A stretch of 50,855 bases of DNA from Phytobacter massiliensis JC163 (GCF_000321045.1 NZ_HE578947.1:473700-524554), one strand, 5' to 3'. Positions 7,243 to 17,025 are shown, counted from the first letter of the stretch. Numbers and translations are program-made. The notes: generated by a model not told the origin, from the letters alone.

Positions 7243-9183
7243 GTGCAGAAAGCCAAACCTGCCGCCTGGCGCTTACTGGCGGCCAGCATGTGTTTGCTGT
7301 CCCTTAGCAATATTGCGCGGGCGGACTCACTGGATGAACAACGTAGCCGTTATGCGCAAATCAAACAGGCATGGGATAGCAAACAGATGGACGTGGTGTC
7401 GCAACTGATGCCCACCTTGCAGGACTATCCCCTGTATCCCTATTTACAGTACCGTCAGTTAACTGACTCGCTGATGAATCAGCCGACGATCGCCGTCAGC
7501 AACTTCATCCAGGCGAACCCGACCCTGCCGCCGGCCCGCACGCTGAAAACCCGCTTTATTAACGAGCTGGCGCGACGGGAAGACTGGCGCGGCCTGCTAG
7601 CGTTCAGCCCGGATAAACCCACCGCCACCGAAGCCCAGTGCAACTATTACTACGCGAAGTGGAACACCGGGCAGGCCGAAGAGGCCTGGCAGGGCGCGAA
7701 AGAGCTGTGGCTAACCGGCAGCAACCGCCCCAACGCCTGCGATAAGCTTTTCGGCGCGTGGCGCGCCTCCGGACAGCAGGATCCGCTGGCGTACCTGGAG
7801 CGTATTCGTCTGGCGATGAAAGCGGGCAACACGCGGCTGGTCACGCTGCTGGCGGGCCAGATGCCAGCGGATTACCAGACGATCTCCTCGGCGATTATCA
7901 CCCTGGCCAACAATCCCAATAGCGTGATGGATTTCGCCCGCACTACCGGGGCGACCGACTTTACCCGCCAGATGGCGGCGGAAGCGTTCGAAAGCGTGGC
8001 GCGGCAGGATGTCGAAAATGCCCGCTTGATGATTCCTTCCCTTGCTCAGGCGCAGCAGCTCAATGAAGAGCAGACGCAAACCCTGCGCGATATCGTCGCC
8101 TGGCGGCTGATGGGCAACGACGTCACCAGCGAACAGGCGCGCTGGCGTGACGATGCCATTATGCGCTCGCAGTCGATCTCCATTGTTGAGCGGCGGGTAC
8201 GTATGGCGATCGGCACCGGCGATCGTCGCGGGTTGAATACCTGGCTGGCGCGGCTGCCGATGGAGGCGAAAGAGAAGGATGAGTGGCGCTACTGGCAGGC
8301 CGATCTATTGCTTGAACGCGGCCGCGATACGGAAGCGCAGGAGATCCTCCACGCGTTGATGCAGGAGCGCGGGTTCTATCCGATGGTCGCCGCGCAGCGG
8401 CTGGGTGAAACCTATGTGATGAAGATTGATAAAGCGCAGGGCGCTATCGACCCGGCGCTGGCGCAGGGGGCGGAAATGGCCCGCGTGCGCGAGTTGATGT
8501 ACTGGGGGCTGGACAACACCGCCCGCAGCGAATGGGCCAATCTGATTACCAGCCGCAGCGCGCAGGAGAAAGCGCAGCTGGCGCGCTACGCCTTTGAGAG
8601 AAACTGGTGGGATTTAAGCGTGCAGGCCACCATAGCCGGTAAGCTTTGGGATCAGCTGGAGGAGCGCTTCCCGCTGGCCTACAACGATCTCTATGCGCGC
8701 TATACGCGAGGCAAAGACATTCCGCAGAGCTATGCAATGGCGATTTCACGCCAGGAGAGCGCCTGGAACCCGAAAGTGCGCTCCCCGGTCGGCGCCAGCG
8801 GCCTGATGCAGATCATGCCGGCGACGGCGACCCATACGGTGAAGATGTTCAACATTCCCGGCTACAGCAATTCGGCGCAGCTGCTCGACCCGGAGACCAA
8901 TATCAACATTGGCACCAGCTATCTGCAGTATGTCTATCAGCAATTCGGCAATAACCGCATCTTCTCGTCGGCGGCCTATAACGCCGGGCCAGGGCGAGTG
9001 CGTACCTGGCTGAACAATAGCGGCGGGCGGATTGACGCCGTGGCGTTTATCGAAAGCATTCCGTTTTCCGAGACCCGCAGCTATGTAAAAAATGTGCTGG
9101 CCTACGACGCCTACTATCGCTTCTTTATGGATGGCAGCAGAGTACCGGTGCTGACCGACGCCGAATGGCAGCGCCGTTACTGA
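7243..9183 (+). CDS. slt: Soluble lytic murein transglycosylase Slt70
   Basis: A 646-residue periplasmic lytic transglycosylase that cleaves peptidoglycan glycan strands to 1,6-anhydromuropeptides. The GTG start at 7243 is preceded by GAGGAAG and gives a signal peptide ending near ARADSLDEQ. The long alpha-superhelical middle domain is followed by a lysozyme-like domain with the catalytic Glu in ISRQESAWNPKVRSPVGASG, then LMQIMP and AAYNAGPGRV. Length fits E. coli Slt (645). It precedes trpR by 63 bp. Confidence 0.97.
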   Translation: MQKAKPAAWRLLAASMCLLSLSNIARADSLDEQRSRYAQIKQAWDSKQMDVVSQLMPTLQDYPLYPYLQYRQLTDSLMNQPTIAVSNFIQANPTLPPARTLKTRFINELARREDWRGLLAFSPDKPTATEAQCNYYYAKWNTGQAEEAWQGAKELWLTGSNRPNACDKLFGAWRASGQQDPLAYLERIRLAMKAGNTRLVTLLAGQMPADYQTISSAIITLANNPNSVMDFARTTGATDFTRQMAAEAFESVARQDVENARLMIPSLAQAQQLNEEQTQTLRDIVAWRLMGNDVTSEQARWRDDAIMRSQSISIVERRVRMAIGTGDRRGLNTWLARLPMEAKEKDEWRYWQADLLLERGRDTEAQEILHALMQERGFYPMVAAQRLGETYVMKIDKAQGAIDPALAQGAEMARVRELMYWGLDNTARSEWANLITSRSAQEKAQLARYAFERNWWDLSVQATIAGKLWDQLEERFPLAYNDLYARYTRGKDIPQSYAMAISRQESAWNPKVRSPVGASGLMQIMPATATHTVKMFNIPGYSNSAQLLDPETNINIGTSYLQYVYQQFGNNRIFSSAAYNAGPGRVRTWLNNSGGRIDAVAFIESIPFSETRSYVKNVLAYDAYYRFFMDGSRVPVLTDAEWQRRY

Positions 9184-9198
9184 TTTGGTTCGTTTGTG

Positions 9199-9234
9199 TT
9201 ATGCTGCGTACTCTCTAACGAGTACGCAGCATAA
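9199..9234. promoter_or_regulatory. TrpR operator upstream of trpR
   Basis: A perfect inverted repeat with 15-base arms (TTATGCTGCGTACTC and its complement) and a 6-base centre TCTAAC ends 12 bases before the trpR ATG. The inner GTACTC-N6-GAGTAC matches the E. coli trpR operator, which mediates autorepression by tryptophan-bound TrpR. The outer bases extend the symmetry well beyond that core. Confidence 0.85.
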
Positions 9235-9246
9235 TGGCGGAATACT

Positions 9247-9576
9247 ATGACTCAACAATCACCCTATTCAGCGGCCATGGCCGAACAACGCAACCAGGAG
9301 TGGCTGCGCTTTGTTGAACTCGTCAGGCAATCTTACGAACAGGACCTGCATCTTCCTTTGCTCAACCTGATGCTCACTCCCGACGAGCGCGAAGCGCTGG
9401 GCACCCGGGTACGGATTATCGAGGAGCTGCTGCGGGGCGAGATGAGCCAGCGCGAACTGAAAAGCGAACTGGGGGCGGGGATTGCCACCATCACTCGCGG
9501 TTCAAATAGCCTGAAAGCAGCCCCGCCGGAGCTGCGTTTATGGCTGGAGCAGACGCTGCTCAATACTCAGCGGTAA
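9247..9576 (+). CDS. trpR: Trp operon repressor TrpR
   Basis: A 109-residue homodimeric DNA-binding repressor controlled by L-tryptophan. The helix-turn-helix lies in the region [25 protein letters not shown], close to E. coli TrpR (108 residues). Its own operator lies immediately upstream. Its 3' end overlaps the convergent yjjX by 10 bases. Confidence 0.97.
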   Translation: MTQQSPYSAAMAEQRNQEWLRFVELVRQSYEQDLHLPLLNLMLTPDEREALGTRVRIIEELLRGEMSQRELKSELGAGIATITRGSNSLKAAPPELRLWLEQTLLNTQR

Positions 9577-10082
9577 ACGGCGTTGTGGAAGGGGCTTAGC
9601 GCCAGAATGACCGCCTGATGGTAAACGCTGGCGCGGGTCAGCTTTCCGGCGGTGAAAACGCCAATCGCTCCCTCTTTACGGCCGATTTCGTCGATGCCGG
9701 TGTAGCGCGACATCGCAGGCCCCAGCGCCTCTCCGGCGCGCACCTTTTCCAGAATCACCTCGGGCAGCGGCAGGGTGGCCGAGCGGGCTTCCCCACGCTG
9801 TTCGCGCGTTTCGATCACCACCCAGCTAAAGGTGCTGTCGTCATCAATACCGGCCTCGATGGCGACCCAAAAGTCGGCCTCTGGCTGCGCCAGCCGGGCA
9901 TTAGCCACGCGATTGCGCGCCCCGGCCCGCGTCTGTTCATTGCCTAACGGCTGTTCCGGCACGCCGCTGTCAACGACAACGGAATCGATATGGCAGGCTC
10001 CTTCGCCGAAAATCTGCTGAAAAGCGTGCAGAATCGCCCGAATTTTGGCGGGATTGGTGGTAGCTGCGATAACATGATGCAT
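9567..10082 (-). CDS. yjjX: Inosine/xanthosine triphosphatase YjjX
   Basis: A 171-residue house-cleaning phosphatase for ITP and XTP. It opens [14 protein letters not shown] and contains [28 protein letters not shown] and [17 protein letters not shown], very close to E. coli YjjX. The ATG at 10082 was preferred to an upstream TTG at 10088 because it matches the E. coli start. Convergent with trpR, divergent from gpmB. Confidence 0.94.
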   Translation of the reverse strand: MHHVIAATTNPAKIRAILHAFQQIFGEGACHIDSVVVDSGVPEQPLGNEQTRAGARNRVANARLAQPEADFWVAIEAGIDDDSTFSWVVIETREQRGEARSATLPLPEVILEKVRAGEALGPAMSRYTGIDEIGRKEGAIGVFTAGKLTRASVYHQAVILALSPFHNAVYR

Positions 10083-10177
10083 AATCAATAACTGGCCGCC
10101 CGTAACGAGACGCGTTCTGCATCACGGGAAAGCCTCCTCTATCATAAATTTCATCGCAGTATAATGGATATAAAAGC

Positions 10178-10825
10178 ATGTTACAGGTATACCTTGTTCG
10201 CCACGGTGAAACGCAGTGGAACGCCGAGCGTCGTATTCAAGGCCAGTCAGACAGTCCGTTAACCGAAAAGGGCGAGCAGCAGGCGTGGCAGGTGGGCGAG
10301 CGCGCGAAGGCGCTGGGTATCACCCATATTATCGCCAGCGATCTGGGCCGCACGCGGCGCACGGCTGAAATTATCGCCGACAAATGCGGTTGCGATATCA
10401 CCTTTGATTCACGGCTGCGCGAGCTGGATATGGGCGTACTGGAAAAGCGTCCTCTGGAATCGCTAACCGAAGAAGAAGAGGGCTGGCGTCGCCAGCTGGT
10501 GAATGGCACCGCCGATGGCCGCATTCCTGAGGGGGAATCCATGCAGGAGCTGAGCGACCGTATGCACGCCGCGCTGGCGACCTGCCTGTCGCTGCCGGAA
10601 GGAAGCCGCCCGCTTATCGTCAGCCACGGTATGGCGCTGGGCTGCCTGGTGAGTACCATTCTGGGGCTGCCGGCGTATGCCGAGCGTCGCCTGCGTCTGC
10701 GTAACTGCTCGATTTCCCGCATCGATTACCAGGACAGCCCCTGGCTGGCCTCTGGCTGGGTGGTGGAGACAGCAGGAGACGTCTCGCACCTCGACGCTCC
10801 CGCCCTTGACGAGCTGCAGCGTTAA
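10178..10825 (+). CDS. gpmB: Histidine phosphatase family protein GpmB (YtjC)
   Basis: A 215-residue phosphoglycerate-mutase-like phosphatase. VRHGETQWNAERRIQG carries the catalytic RHG histidine at residue 9, and SHGMALG near residue 150 supplies the second histidine. E. coli GpmB/YtjC has the same length. Despite its name, mutase activity is doubtful; it is better called a phosphatase. Its last 4 bases overlap the convergent rob gene. Confidence 0.93.
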   Translation: MLQVYLVRHGETQWNAERRIQGQSDSPLTEKGEQQAWQVGERAKALGITHIIASDLGRTRRTAEIIADKCGCDITFDSRLRELDMGVLEKRPLESLTEEEEGWRRQLVNGTADGRIPEGESMQELSDRMHAALATCLSLPEGSRPLIVSHGMALGCLVSTILGLPAYAERRLRLRNCSISRIDYQDSPWLASGWVVETAGDVSHLDAPALDELQR

Positions 10826-11691
10826 CGGCGAATCGGTACCATATACTCGCAGCGAATATGCAGCGGCGGCTCCTGGCCCCGCGCATCGTCCTGCGGGTAG
10901 AAGCGCTCAATGTCCTGCCCTTTACGCCGCGTCAGGCTCAGCATTGGCATACAGGTGCCATAGACGGTGAGGATGAACTCCTGCAGGCCGGTGCCCGGAC
11001 CATCGTAAAAGAACATCACATACTCGCCGCCTTCCAGCACCACCGGATGGGAGTTGGGAATGTGCCCGTTGGCCATCTCCGGCGTGAGCGCGGTGGTATA
11101 AAGCACCTCCTGCTCATCATCCCGCTCCAGGCTGGGGCGCGGTTCATGCAGGCCGTACATTTCCGCCGGGATTGTCGGCGAGTTGCCCAGAAATTCGCGC
11201 CAGAACTGGATGCGCATCTGGTTGCGGAAGTCAGAAATTTCTTCCAGCGCGCAGGTATAGCTCTGCGTAGTGCCAATAAGATGTGTTTCGGGCAGCGTAA
11301 CGAATTCATGCTTCGGCAGGGTAAATTCGCCCAGCCGCAGAGGCGGACGGATACCGAACGCGCTCCAGTCCGGGGAGCGACGATAGAGCGCAGGCGTAAG
11401 GTTGAACTGCTTTTTGAACGCGCGGGTAAAGGTCTGCTGCGAATCAAAGCGATATTGCAGGGCGATATCCAGGATAGGGCGCGAGGTCAGGCGCAGCGCA
11501 ACGGCTGATTTAGAGAGGCGGCGCGCGCGAATATAGGCCCCAATCGCATGGCCCGTCACGTCTTTAAACATCCTCTGTAAATGCCACTTGGAATAGCCAG
11601 CTTTTGCCGCCACATTATCCAGTGACAGCGGCTGATCCAGGTGACCTTCCAGCCAGGTAAGAAGATCGCGAATAATCCCAGCCTGATCCAT
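10822..11691 (-). CDS. rob: Right origin-binding protein Rob (AraC/XylS family)
   Basis: A 289-residue activator of the marA/soxS/rob regulon. The N-terminal AraC-type DNA-binding domain (residues about 8-105, GYSKWHLQRMFK and FDSQQTFTRAFKKQF) is followed by a GyrI-like effector domain. The order and length are those of E. coli Rob. It works in antibiotic, solvent and bile resistance. Confidence 0.96.
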   Translation of the reverse strand: MDQAGIIRDLLTWLEGHLDQPLSLDNVAAKAGYSKWHLQRMFKDVTGHAIGAYIRARRLSKSAVALRLTSRPILDIALQYRFDSQQTFTRAFKKQFNLTPALYRRSPDWSAFGIRPPLRLGEFTLPKHEFVTLPETHLIGTTQSYTCALEEISDFRNQMRIQFWREFLGNSPTIPAEMYGLHEPRPSLERDDEQEVLYTTALTPEMANGHIPNSHPVVLEGGEYVMFFYDGPGTGLQEFILTVYGTCMPMLSLTRRKGQDIERFYPQDDARGQEPPLHIRCEYMVPIRR

Positions 11692-11901
11692 ACAATGTCC
11701 TCATCCATAAAATGCTTACGCCCGATACCAGGACAGGGATAATACCATTGTTTGCTCTTTTAGCATTCAGTGTTTTTTTTGCGCATAGATGCGCATTGTG
11801 TCTGATTTTCATGATAATTTTTGTAAATTAGTGATCTGTAACCTTTTTCCTTTTAGAAAGGTTAATAATTGCCCACCGTTATTTTTAAGAATGGTAACAA
11901 T

Positions 11902-12372
11902 ATGAAATATACAGGCTTATTCCTTACATCCTTTTTTTTACTCTGCGGGGCGGCAAAGGCCGAACAGATAGGCTCAGTGGATACGGTGTTTAAAATGTTC
12001 GGCCCGGATCACAAAATTGTCGTCGAAGCGTTTGACGATCCGGATGTACAAAATGTGACCTGCTACCTGAGCCGGGCGAAAACCGGCGGCATCAAAGGCG
12101 GGCTGGGTCTGGCAGAGGATACCTCTGATGCGGCCATCTCGTGCCAGCAGGTGGGGCCGATTACGCTTAGCGATAAAATCAAGAATGGCAAGGCGCAGGG
12201 TGATGTGGTCTTCCAGAAGCGTACCTCTTTAGTCTTCAAGAAACTGCAGGTGGTACGCTTTTACGACAGCAAACGCAACGCGCTGGTCTACCTGACCTAC
12301 TCCGATAAAGTGGTCGAAGGGTCGCCGAAAAATGCCCTTAGCGCGGTGCCCATCATGCCGTGGGGTAAATAA
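11902..12372 (+). CDS. creA: Conserved exported protein CreA
   Basis: A 156-residue protein with a signal peptide ([20 protein letters not shown]) and a conserved body starting [11 protein letters not shown]. Two cysteines, in NVTCYLS and ISCQQV, could form a disulfide. Function is unknown; it is the first gene of creABCD. The ATG at 11902 matches E. coli CreA; an upstream in-frame start at 11869 would place residues before the signal peptide. creB follows 5 bp after the stop. Confidence 0.94.
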   Translation: MKYTGLFLTSFFLLCGAAKAEQIGSVDTVFKMFGPDHKIVVEAFDDPDVQNVTCYLSRAKTGGIKGGLGLAEDTSDAAISCQQVGPITLSDKIKNGKAQGDVVFQKRTSLVFKKLQVVRFYDSKRNALVYLTYSDKVVEGSPKNALSAVPIMPWGK

Positions 12373-12377
12373 CCGCT

Positions 12378-13073
12378 ATGGCGCTATCGCAACCACGGAT
12401 TTGGTTAGTCGAAGATGAGGCCAGCATCGCCGAGACGCTGGTCTATATGCTGCAGCAGGAAGGCTTTGCGGTGACCGCATTTGAGCGGGGTCTGCCCGTC
12501 CTGGAAGCTGCGGGAAGGGCGTTGCCCGATCTGGCGATCCTCGACGTGGGGCTGCCGGACATCAGCGGCTTTGAGCTGTGCCGGCGCCTGTTAACGCTGG
12601 CGCCAGGGCTGCCCGTGCTGTTTCTGACCGCCCGCAGCGAAGAGGTCGACAAGCTTCTGGGGCTGGAGATAGGCGCGGATGACTATATCGCCAAGCCCTT
12701 TTCACCACGGGAAGTGGCGGCCCGGGTACGTACCGTGCTCAGACGGCTGCAAAAAGCGGCGGTTCCGCCGTCGCGCCTTCGCGTCGGGCAGTTCGAACTG
12801 GACGAAGAGGCGGCGATGATTCGCTGGTGCGGCGAAACCCTGCCGCTGACGCGCTATGAATTTCTGCTGCTCAAAACCTTACTGCATGCCCCCGGCAGGG
12901 TCTTTTCCCGCCAGCAGCTTATGGACCTCGTCTGGACAGATGCCGAAGAGAGTTTTGACCGCACCGTCGATACCCATATCAAAACCCTGCGCGCCAAATT
13001 ACGCGCCATCAACAGCGAGCTTTCCCCTATCAATACCCATCGCGGCATGGGCTACAGCCTGGGGACACGCTAA
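12378..13073 (+). CDS. creB: Response regulator CreB (OmpR family)
   Basis: A 231-residue response regulator. The receiver domain has acidic residues at EDE, phospho-acceptor Asp56 (ILDVGLPD) and the KPF lysine; the C-terminal winged helix has RTVDTHIKTLRAKL. It binds TTCAC-N6-TTCAC cre tags; one lies before creD. Its stop overlaps the creC start by one base (TAATG). Confidence 0.96.
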   Translation: MALSQPRIWLVEDEASIAETLVYMLQQEGFAVTAFERGLPVLEAAGRALPDLAILDVGLPDISGFELCRRLLTLAPGLPVLFLTARSEEVDKLLGLEIGADDYIAKPFSPREVAARVRTVLRRLQKAAVPPSRLRVGQFELDEEAAMIRWCGETLPLTRYEFLLLKTLLHAPGRVFSRQQLMDLVWTDAEESFDRTVDTHIKTLRAKLRAINSELSPINTHRGMGYSLGTR

Positions 13074-14497
13074 TGCGCATCGGCATGCGGCTGCTGCTGG
13101 GGTACTTTCTGATTGTGGCGGTGGCCGCATGGTTCGTACTGGCGATTTTTGTCCAGGAGATCAAGCCCGGCGTGCGGCGCGCCACCGAAGGGACGCTGAT
13201 TGACGCCGCCACGCTGCTGGCCGGTGTAGCGCGTGATGACGTCCTTTCCGGCGAGGCGCAAAACGGTCGGCTGGCGCAGGCCTTCGCCTCGCTCCATGAA
13301 GGGAAAATTAACGCTGACATCAGCGGCATCCGTAAAGTGCGTAATGAGTATCACGTCTATATGACCGACGCCGCCGGGCGGGTGATTTTCGATTCGGCAG
13401 GCAAAGCGGTGGGGCAGGACTATTCGCGCTGGAACGACGTCTGGCTGACGCTGCGCGGGAAATACGGCGCGCGCAGCACGCGTATCGATCCTGATGATGA
13501 AGAGAGTTCGGTGATGTATGTCGCCGCGCCCATTACCGACGGCGGGCGAATCATCGGCGTGCTTAGCGTCGGTAAACCCAACAGCTCCATCGCCCCGGTG
13601 ATCTGGCGTAGCGAGAGGCGGATGCTGTGGGCCAGTGCGGCGCTGCTGGGGATCGCGCTGGTGATTGGCCTCGGGGTAACGTTATGGATTAACCGCGCCA
13701 TCGGCAAGCTTACCCGCTACGCTGATTCCGTCAGCGAAAACCGGCCGCTGCCGCTGCCTGATACCGGCAGCAGCGAACTGCGTAAACTGGCGCAGGCGCT
13801 GGAAAGCATGCGTCTGAAGCTTGAAGGTAAAAATTATATTGAGCACTATGTGCATGCGTTAACCCACGAGCTTAAGAGCCCGCTGGCGGCGATTCGCGGG
13901 GCGGCGGAGATTCTGCACGAGGGGCCGCCGCCCGAGGTAGCCGCCCGCTTTACGCAAAATATCCTCACACAAAATGCCCGCATGCAGGCGCTGGTGGAAA
14001 AACTGTTGCAGCAGGCGAAACTGGAAAATCGCCAGCAAATAGTGACAACATCCATTGATGTGGCGGCGCTCTTTCAGCAGCTTTACGACGAGCGCAGCGT
14101 GGTGCTGGCTGCTAAAAACCTACAGTTCCAAAGCCAGGCTGACGCGGTGGCCGTTCATGCCGATGCGGGCCTGCTGAGCCAGGCGCTGGGGAATCTGCTT
14201 GATAACGCCATCGACTTCACGCCGCAAAACGGCACTCTCGTTCTTCGCGCGCGGGAAGAGGGGGACGAGGTGGTCTTTACCGTGTGCGACAGCGGGCCGG
14301 GGATACCGGACTTCGCGCTGAGCCGTATTTTTGAACGCTTCTACTCCCTGCCGCGGGAGAACGGCCAGAAGAGCAGCGGCCTCGGTCTTGCTTTTGTGCA
14401 GGAGGTGGCGCGCCTGCACCACGGCACGGTCAACGTCAGTAACCGACGCGAAGGTGGCGTTGAAGCCCGGCTGGCACTTCACCGTCACTTCACATAA
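13073..14497 (+). CDS. creC: Sensor histidine kinase CreC
   Basis: A 474-residue inner-membrane sensor kinase. One membrane segment lies at about residues 7-29 and another at about 183-206, enclosing the periplasmic sensor. The phospho-acceptor is His265 in ALTHELKSPLAA, with N-box LGNLLDNAIDF and ATP-lid motifs DSGPGIPD and SGLGLAF. It responds to carbon source and growth phase in E. coli and phosphorylates CreB. Its last 20 bases carry the cre tag for creD. Confidence 0.96.
   Translation: MRIGMRLLLGYFLIVAVAAWFVLAIFVQEIKPGVRRATEGTLIDAATLLAGVARDDVLSGEAQNGRLAQAFASLHEGKINADISGIRKVRNEYHVYMTDAAGRVIFDSAGKAVGQDYSRWNDVWLTLRGKYGARSTRIDPDDEESSVMYVAAPITDGGRIIGVLSVGKPNSSIAPVIWRSERRMLWASAALLGIALVIGLGVTLWINRAIGKLTRYADSVSENRPLPLPDTGSSELRKLAQALESMRLKLEGKNYIEHYVHALTHELKSPLAAIRGAAEILHEGPPPEVAARFTQNILTQNARMQALVEKLLQQAKLENRQQIVTTSIDVAALFQQLYDERSVVLAAKNLQFQSQADAVAVHADAGLLSQALGNLLDNAIDFTPQNGTLVLRAREEGDEVVFTVCDSGPGIPDFALSRIFERFYSLPRENGQKSSGLGLAFVQEVARLHHGTVNVSNRREGGVEARLALHRHFT
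14478..14493 (+). promoter_or_regulatory. cre tag, CreB-binding direct repeat for creD
   Basis: TTCAC-CGTCAC-TTCAC is an exact match to the CreB consensus TTCAC-N6-TTCAC. It lies inside the end of creC, 62 bases before the creD start, where E. coli also has one. It explains how creD can be induced independently of creABC. Confidence 0.88.
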
Positions 14498-14554
14498 CTT
14501 CAGCCTCTCTCCTTATAGCCCCGTTAACCTCTGTTCAATACAAAAGGAGGGGCT

Positions 14555-15937
14555 ATGCCAAAATCACCACTATTCTGGAAAATTTGCACGCTGGCGGGTT
14601 GTTTCTGCCTGCTTATGCTGCCGCTGATCATGGTCAGCGATCTTATTAAAGAGCGCAGCGATTACCGCGATGATGTTGCCGGTACGCTGCGTCAGAGCAG
14701 CGCGGGCTCGCAAAAACTCATCGGCCCGCTGATTGCCGTCCCGGTAACCGAAGTGGTTACTACGCTTGAGTCTAACGGCAATGAAGCGCCGAAGGAGATC
14801 CAGCGCAAAAAGAGCTTTATTCGCTTCTGGCTGCCGGAGTCGCTGATGGTGGACGGTAAGCAAAAGGTAGAAAGCCGCGAGATCGGCATTTATGAGGGGC
14901 AGGTCTGGCACAGCGATATCAGCATCAAGGCGCAGTTCGACCCTAAGCGCTTCGGCCTTGAGGAGAGTGACAGCCTGCAGTTTGGCAAACCGTTTGTGGT
15001 GATAGCCGTCAGCGACGCGCGGGGCATTGTTCAGGTTCGCACTATGAACATTAACGGTGCGGAAAACGTGGTCGAACCGGGCGTGGGGCTCAGAAGCAGC
15101 GATCTGCAAGGGGTGCACGTACCGCTGGCCTCGGCGTCAATCACCCAAAGCCCGGTGAGCCTGGAAGCTTCGCTCAGTCTCAACGGCACCCGTACCTTTT
15201 CCGTGGTGCCGCTGGGGCGCAACAGTGAAATGACGCTGGTGAGCGACTGGCCGCACCCTGGCTTTATGGGCGATTTTTTACCCACTACACGAGAAATCAG
15301 CCCGAGCGGATTTCAGGCGCACTGGCAAAGCAGTTGGTTTGCCAACAATATCGACAGCAAAATTAATGACGTTCTGACTACCACCAATGAGACGGACTGG
15401 CGGCTGCCCGCCTTTAGCGTCAACATCGCTACTCCTGCGGATCAATATCAGCTTACCGATCGGGCGATAAAATATGCCATTTTGCTGATTGCGCTGATTT
15501 TTACCTCATTCTTCGTCTTTGAAAGCCTGACGGCGCGCCAGATGCACCCTATGGAGTATCTGCTGGTGGGGCTGTCGCTAGTCATGTTCTATCTGGTACT
15601 GCTGGCGTTGTCTGAGCACACGGGCTTTACCACCGCCTGGATTATCGCCAGCCTGCTGGGCACCACCATTAACGGTATCTATTTACAGGGGGTATTAAAA
15701 AGCTGGGGGATCAGCCTCTCGTTCACCGCTGCGCTGCTGGTGCTATATGGCATTATGTGGAGTTTGTTGAACTCAGAGGATAACGCCCTGCTGCTGGGTT
15801 CCGGCGTGCTGTTTATCGCGCTCAGTACCGTTATGATCCTGACGCGGCGCTTTGACTGGTATTCGCTCTCGCGTAAAAGTAAAAAAGCGGCAGAGAAAAA
15901 AGACGCGCCGGAGGATGCGCTACGGTTGTGGAAATAA
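14555..15937 (+). CDS. creD: Inner-membrane protein CreD
   Basis: A 460-residue membrane protein: one N-terminal membrane segment (about 9-27), a large periplasmic domain, then about five or six membrane helices from residue 305. AGGAGG precedes the ATG. It is the main CreBC target; raised CreD affects colicin E2 tolerance and, in some species, beta-lactam response. Its biochemical role is unknown. Confidence 0.95.
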   Translation: MPKSPLFWKICTLAGCFCLLMLPLIMVSDLIKERSDYRDDVAGTLRQSSAGSQKLIGPLIAVPVTEVVTTLESNGNEAPKEIQRKKSFIRFWLPESLMVDGKQKVESREIGIYEGQVWHSDISIKAQFDPKRFGLEESDSLQFGKPFVVIAVSDARGIVQVRTMNINGAENVVEPGVGLRSSDLQGVHVPLASASITQSPVSLEASLSLNGTRTFSVVPLGRNSEMTLVSDWPHPGFMGDFLPTTREISPSGFQAHWQSSWFANNIDSKINDVLTTTNETDWRLPAFSVNIATPADQYQLTDRAIKYAILLIALIFTSFFVFESLTARQMHPMEYLLVGLSLVMFYLVLLALSEHTGFTTAWIIASLLGTTINGIYLQGVLKSWGISLSFTAALLVLYGIMWSLLNSEDNALLLGSGVLFIALSTVMILTRRFDWYSLSRKSKKAAEKKDAPEDALRLWK

Positions 15938-15966
15938 AAAAAACGGCGCCTGGCGCCGTTTTTTGT
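15936..15966. terminator. Bidirectional terminator between creD and arcA
   Basis: ACGGCGC-CTG-GCGCCGT hairpin with an A tract on the left and a T tract on the right, directly after the creD stop. It can end creD and the convergent arcA transcript. Confidence 0.85.
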
Positions 15967-15973
15967 TTTGTGC

Positions 15974-16008
15974 CGCCCGGATAAGGCGTTTTTACGTCGT
16001 ATCCGGGG
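15974..16008. repeat. REP element between creD and arcA
   Basis: CGCCCGGATAAGGCG and CGTATCCGGGG form the imperfect palindrome of a single REP unit, in the convergent gap between creD and arcA. Confidence 0.7.
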
Positions 16009-16017
16009 AGGTAACGC

Positions 16018-16734
16018 TTACTCCTGCAGATCGCCGCAGAAACGGTAACCTTCGCCATGGATGGTGGCGATGATTTCCGGCGTATCCGGGATGGATTCAA
16101 AATGTTTACGGATGCGACGGATGGTGACGTCAACCGTACGGTCGTGGGGTTTGAGTTCACGGCCGGTCATTTTTTTCAGCAGTTCAGCACGGGACTGAAT
16201 TTTGCCCGGGTTTTCACAGAAGTGCAGCATCGCGCGGAATTCACTGCGCGGCAGCTTGTACTGCTCACCGTTAGGGCTGATCAGGGAACGGCTATTGATA
16301 TCCAGCTCCCAGCCATTGAATTTGTAGCTGTCGACGCTACGACGCTCTTCGCTGATCGAGCCCAGATTCATGGTGCGGGAGAGCAAGTTGCGTGCGCGGA
16401 TGGTCAGCTCACGCGGGTTGAACGGCTTAGTGATATAGTCATCAGCGCCGATTTCGAGGCCAAGGATTTTATCAACTTCATTGTCGCGGCCTGTCAGGAA
16501 CATCAGCGCCACGTTTGCCTGTTCGCGTAGTTCACGGGCCAGCAGGAGGCCGTTTTTACCTGGCAGGTTAATATCCATAATTACCAGGTTAATGTCATTT
16601 TCGGAAAGGATCTGATGCATTTCAGCGCCATCAGTCGCTTCAAAGACATCGTAACCTTCTGCTTCGAAGATGCTTTTTAACGTGTTGCGTGTTACCAACT
16701 CGTCTTCAACGATAAGAATGTGCGGGATCTGCAT
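16018..16734 (-). CDS. arcA: Aerobic respiration control response regulator ArcA
   Basis: A 238-residue OmpR-type regulator, nearly identical to E. coli ArcA. The receiver domain has Asp54 ([10 protein letters not shown]) and KPFNPREL; the winged helix includes [14 protein letters not shown]. Phosphorylated by ArcB under low oxygen, it represses aerobic metabolism genes. A 634-base leader and intergenic region, with an FNR-like site about 280 bases upstream, precedes it. Confidence 0.98.
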   Translation of the reverse strand: MQIPHILIVEDELVTRNTLKSIFEAEGYDVFEATDGAEMHQILSENDINLVIMDINLPGKNGLLLARELREQANVALMFLTGRDNEVDKILGLEIGADDYITKPFNPRELTIRARNLLSRTMNLGSISEERRSVDSYKFNGWELDINSRSLISPNGEQYKLPRSEFRAMLHFCENPGKIQSRAELLKKMTGRELKPHDRTVDVTIRRIRKHFESIPDTPEIIATIHGEGYRFCGDLQE

Positions 16735-16829
16735 GTTTGCTACCTAAATTGCCAACTGAATCGAAACAGGAAGTACAAAAGTCCCTGACCTGCCTGGTAC
16801 ATGTCGCAAATTAACATGAACGGCGTAAC

Positions 16830-16970
16830 ATGACTAAAGTACGTAATTGCGTTCTTGATGCACTTTCCATCAACGTCAACAACATCATTAGCTTGGTCGT
16901 GGGCACTTTCCCTTTGAACCCGACAGTGTCAAAAACGGGTGTCATCCTAACCATTGTAACAGCAACATAA
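16830..16970 (+). CDS. yjjY: Small protein YjjY
   Basis: A 46-residue reading frame starting MTKVRNCVLDALSINVNN and ending VILTIVTAT, almost the same as E. coli YjjY at the same place, opposite to arcA. Conservation of the amino-acid sequence and length supports it being real, though the area is also arcA leader DNA, which could itself be conserved. Function is unknown; the central hydrophobic part could form one membrane segment. Confidence 0.6.
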   Translation: MTKVRNCVLDALSINVNNIISLVVGTFPLNPTVSKTGVILTIVTAT

Positions 16971-17011
16971 CAGGCTAAGGCGCAAAGGACACCCAATAAA
17001 ACTACGCTTCG

Positions 17012-17025
17012 TTGACATATATCAA
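17012..17025. promoter_or_regulatory. FNR-like site upstream of arcA
   Basis: TTGAC-ATAT-ATCAA differs by one base from the FNR consensus TTGAT-N4-ATCAA. arcA is a known FNR-activated gene in E. coli, and this lies about 280 bases upstream of its start. The remaining AT-rich part of the 16735-17368 gap shows no further gene besides yjjY. Confidence 0.6.
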
